A stretch of 6,242 bases of DNA. It comes from Desulfotomaculaceae bacterium. Its GTDB lineage: Bacteria; Bacillota; Desulfotomaculia; Desulfotomaculales; Pelotomaculaceae. The notes below the pieces were generated by a model, which had not been told where the DNA came from, made no database searches, and saw only the letters and a list, made by a program, of their open reading frames with translations. The position numbers were made by a program, and so were the translations under genes. Below are positions 5,325-6,242 of the stretch, one piece after another. How positions within the stretch are numbered: position 1 is the stretch's first letter; each line of letters starts with the position of its first letter. The DNA lies in NCBI GenBank assembly GCA_028704035.1, contig JAQVLS010000098.1, positions 1 to 6,242 on the forward strand, written 5' to 3'.

Positions 5325-6242
5325 TTGGCAAAAGAAAATAAATTGACTCTGATACCCCTGGGTGGGCTGGGGGAAATCGGTAAAAACATGATGGTAGTGA
5401 AATTCGGGGACAATATTCTAATCATTGACTGTGGTTTAATGTTTCCGGAAGAGGAAATGCTCGGTATTGATATAGTTATTCCGGATATTACCTATCTATT
5501 GGAAAACAAGGATCTTGTAAAAGGGATTGTCCTTACCCACGGTCATGAGGACCATATCGGGTCCCTGCCCTATGTGCTCCGCCATTTAAAGGTACCGGTA
5601 TACGGAACCAGGCTTACTCTTGGGCTGCTGGAGGGTAAGCTAAAGGAGCAGAATATTCTTGGAGATGTTTCCTTGAATACGGTTAAACCAAGGGACAGCG
5701 TTCAGATAGGAATTTTTAAAGTGGAGTTCATTAGGGTTTCACACAGCATACCGGACGCTGTCGCACTGGCGGTACATACACCGATGGGTGTTGTTATGCA
5801 CACAGGCGATTTCAAGTTTGACTTGACCCCTGTCGACGGGCAGGTGACAGATTTCCACCGTCTGGCGCAGTTTGGTGAAAAGGGAGTGCTGGTTTTAATG
5901 TCAGACAGCACAAATGCGGAACGGCCGGGATATACCATGTCCGAGAGGGTTGTGGGAGATACCTTTGACGAGAACTTCCGGCAGGCGACTGAACGCATTA
6001 TTATCACTACATTCGCCTCAAACGTGCATCGACTGCAGCAGGCTATCCAGGCAGCGTACAAGCATAACCGCAAGGTTGCTGTTGTAGGCAGGAGCATGGT
6101 CAATGTAATCAGTGTAGCAAATGAACTTGGTTACATGGATATTCCAGAAGGAATATTAGTTGAACTGGACGAGGCCAGCAAACTTGCCAGAAACAAGGTG
6201 GTTATCCTAACTACCGGGAGCCAGGGTGAACCTATGTCTGCC
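5325..6242 (+). CDS. rnj: Ribonuclease J, N-terminal part (3' truncated by window edge)
   Basis: Metallo-beta-lactamase/beta-CASP nuclease with 5'-to-3' exonuclease and endonuclease activity in mRNA decay and rRNA maturation. The frame is open from TTG 5325 to the last base, giving 306 of an expected roughly 550 residues. It opens LTLIPLGGLGEIGKNM (residues 7-22), a hallmark of RNase J. The zinc-binding signature THGHEDHIGS (71-80) supplies His72, His74, Asp76 and His77. His140 in VSHSIPD and Asp162 in HTGDFKFD complete the metal site in view. The beta-CASP domain begins around SDSTNAERPG (193-202), with ASNVHR (231-236) and TTGSQGEP (296-303). The remaining beta-CASP motifs and the C-terminal domain lie outside. 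Its place after dapA corresponds to rnjB (ymfA) of B. subtilis, but sequence alone does not say whether it is the J1 or J2 type, and many clostridia have only one. The 93-base gap from dapA holds a strong hairpin, so co-transcription with dapA is uncertain. Confidence 0.95.
   Translation, partial: MAKENKLTLIPLGGLGEIGKNMMVVKFGDNILIIDCGLMFPEEEMLGIDIVIPDITYLLENKDLVKGIVLTHGHEDHIGSLPYVLRHLKVPVYGTRLTLGLLEGKLKEQNILGDVSLNTVKPRDSVQIGIFKVEFIRVSHSIPDAVALAVHTPMGVVMHTGDFKFDLTPVDGQVTDFHRLAQFGEKGVLVLMSDSTNAERPGYTMSERVVGDTFDENFRQATERIIITTFASNVHRLQQAIQAAYKHNRKVAVVGRSMVNVISVANELGYMDIPEGILVELDEASKLARNKVVILTTGSQGEPMSA

Noticed and set aside
5702..6103. 133-codon open frame on the minus strand inside rnj
   Set aside because: The plus-strand frame carries all RNase J metal-binding and beta-CASP motifs. 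The antisense translation is Cys/Ser-rich and lacks recognisable domains, so it is a shadow.
1..6242. A novel defence, mobile or otherwise undescribed system
   Set aside because: Every gene is a recognised aspartate-pathway, dipicolinate or RNA-decay gene in a conserved order. No transposase, integrase, direct-repeat array, tRNA or unknown gene was found.

Overview
The window is a compact, all-plus-strand run of seven genes: dapB (3' part only), dpaA, dpaB, asd, dapG, dapA and the 5' part of a ribonuclease J gene. dpaA/dpaB (spoVFA/spoVFB), the two subunits of dipicolinate synthase, mark an endospore-forming Firmicute. The order dpaA-dpaB-asd-dapG-dapA-rnj matches the Bacillus subtilis spoVFA-spoVFB-asd-dapG-dapA-rnjB cluster. 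The extra dapB at the head and the protein sequences suggest a spore-forming member of the Clostridia, perhaps a Desulfotomaculum/Pelotomaculum-like organism. That genus-level guess is from general familiarity and is not proven here.

Layout: 1-361 is the C-terminal part of 4-hydroxy-tetrahydrodipicolinate reductase. 362-438 is a 77-base gap with a very good sigma-K-type promoter (375-405). 439-1341 dpaA and 1372-1956 dpaB follow. The 70-base gap before asd holds a small perfect inverted repeat and a plausible sigma-A promoter. 2027-3046 is asd, 3088-4308 dapG, 4347-5231 dapA. A 93-base gap follows with a perfect 13-bp stem-loop, and then rnj runs from 5325 off the window edge. No stretch over 100 bases lacks a gene.

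Together the enzymes cover aspartate to dipicolinate: DapG phosphorylates aspartate, Asd reduces aspartyl phosphate to the semialdehyde, DapA condenses that with pyruvate to 4-hydroxy-tetrahydrodipicolinate (HTPA), and DpaAB oxidises the HTPA-derived dihydrodipicolinate to dipicolinic acid for the spore core. DapB uses the same branch-point compound for diaminopimelate and lysine. The predicted regulation fits this dual use: a mother-cell late-sporulation promoter ahead of dpaA and a possible vegetative promoter ahead of asd. RNase J belongs to RNA decay, not to this pathway, but its linkage is conserved.

I found no mobile element, CRISPR array, RNA gene, frameshift or unknown gene. This is a conserved housekeeping and sporulation region, and I see no undescribed system. 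The points worth checking are regulatory: the sigma-K site, the internal asd promoter with its overlapping palindrome, and the hairpin before rnj. Start sites of dpaB, dapG and dapA were placed downstream of the longest possible reading frames because the Shine-Dalgarno sequences demand it.
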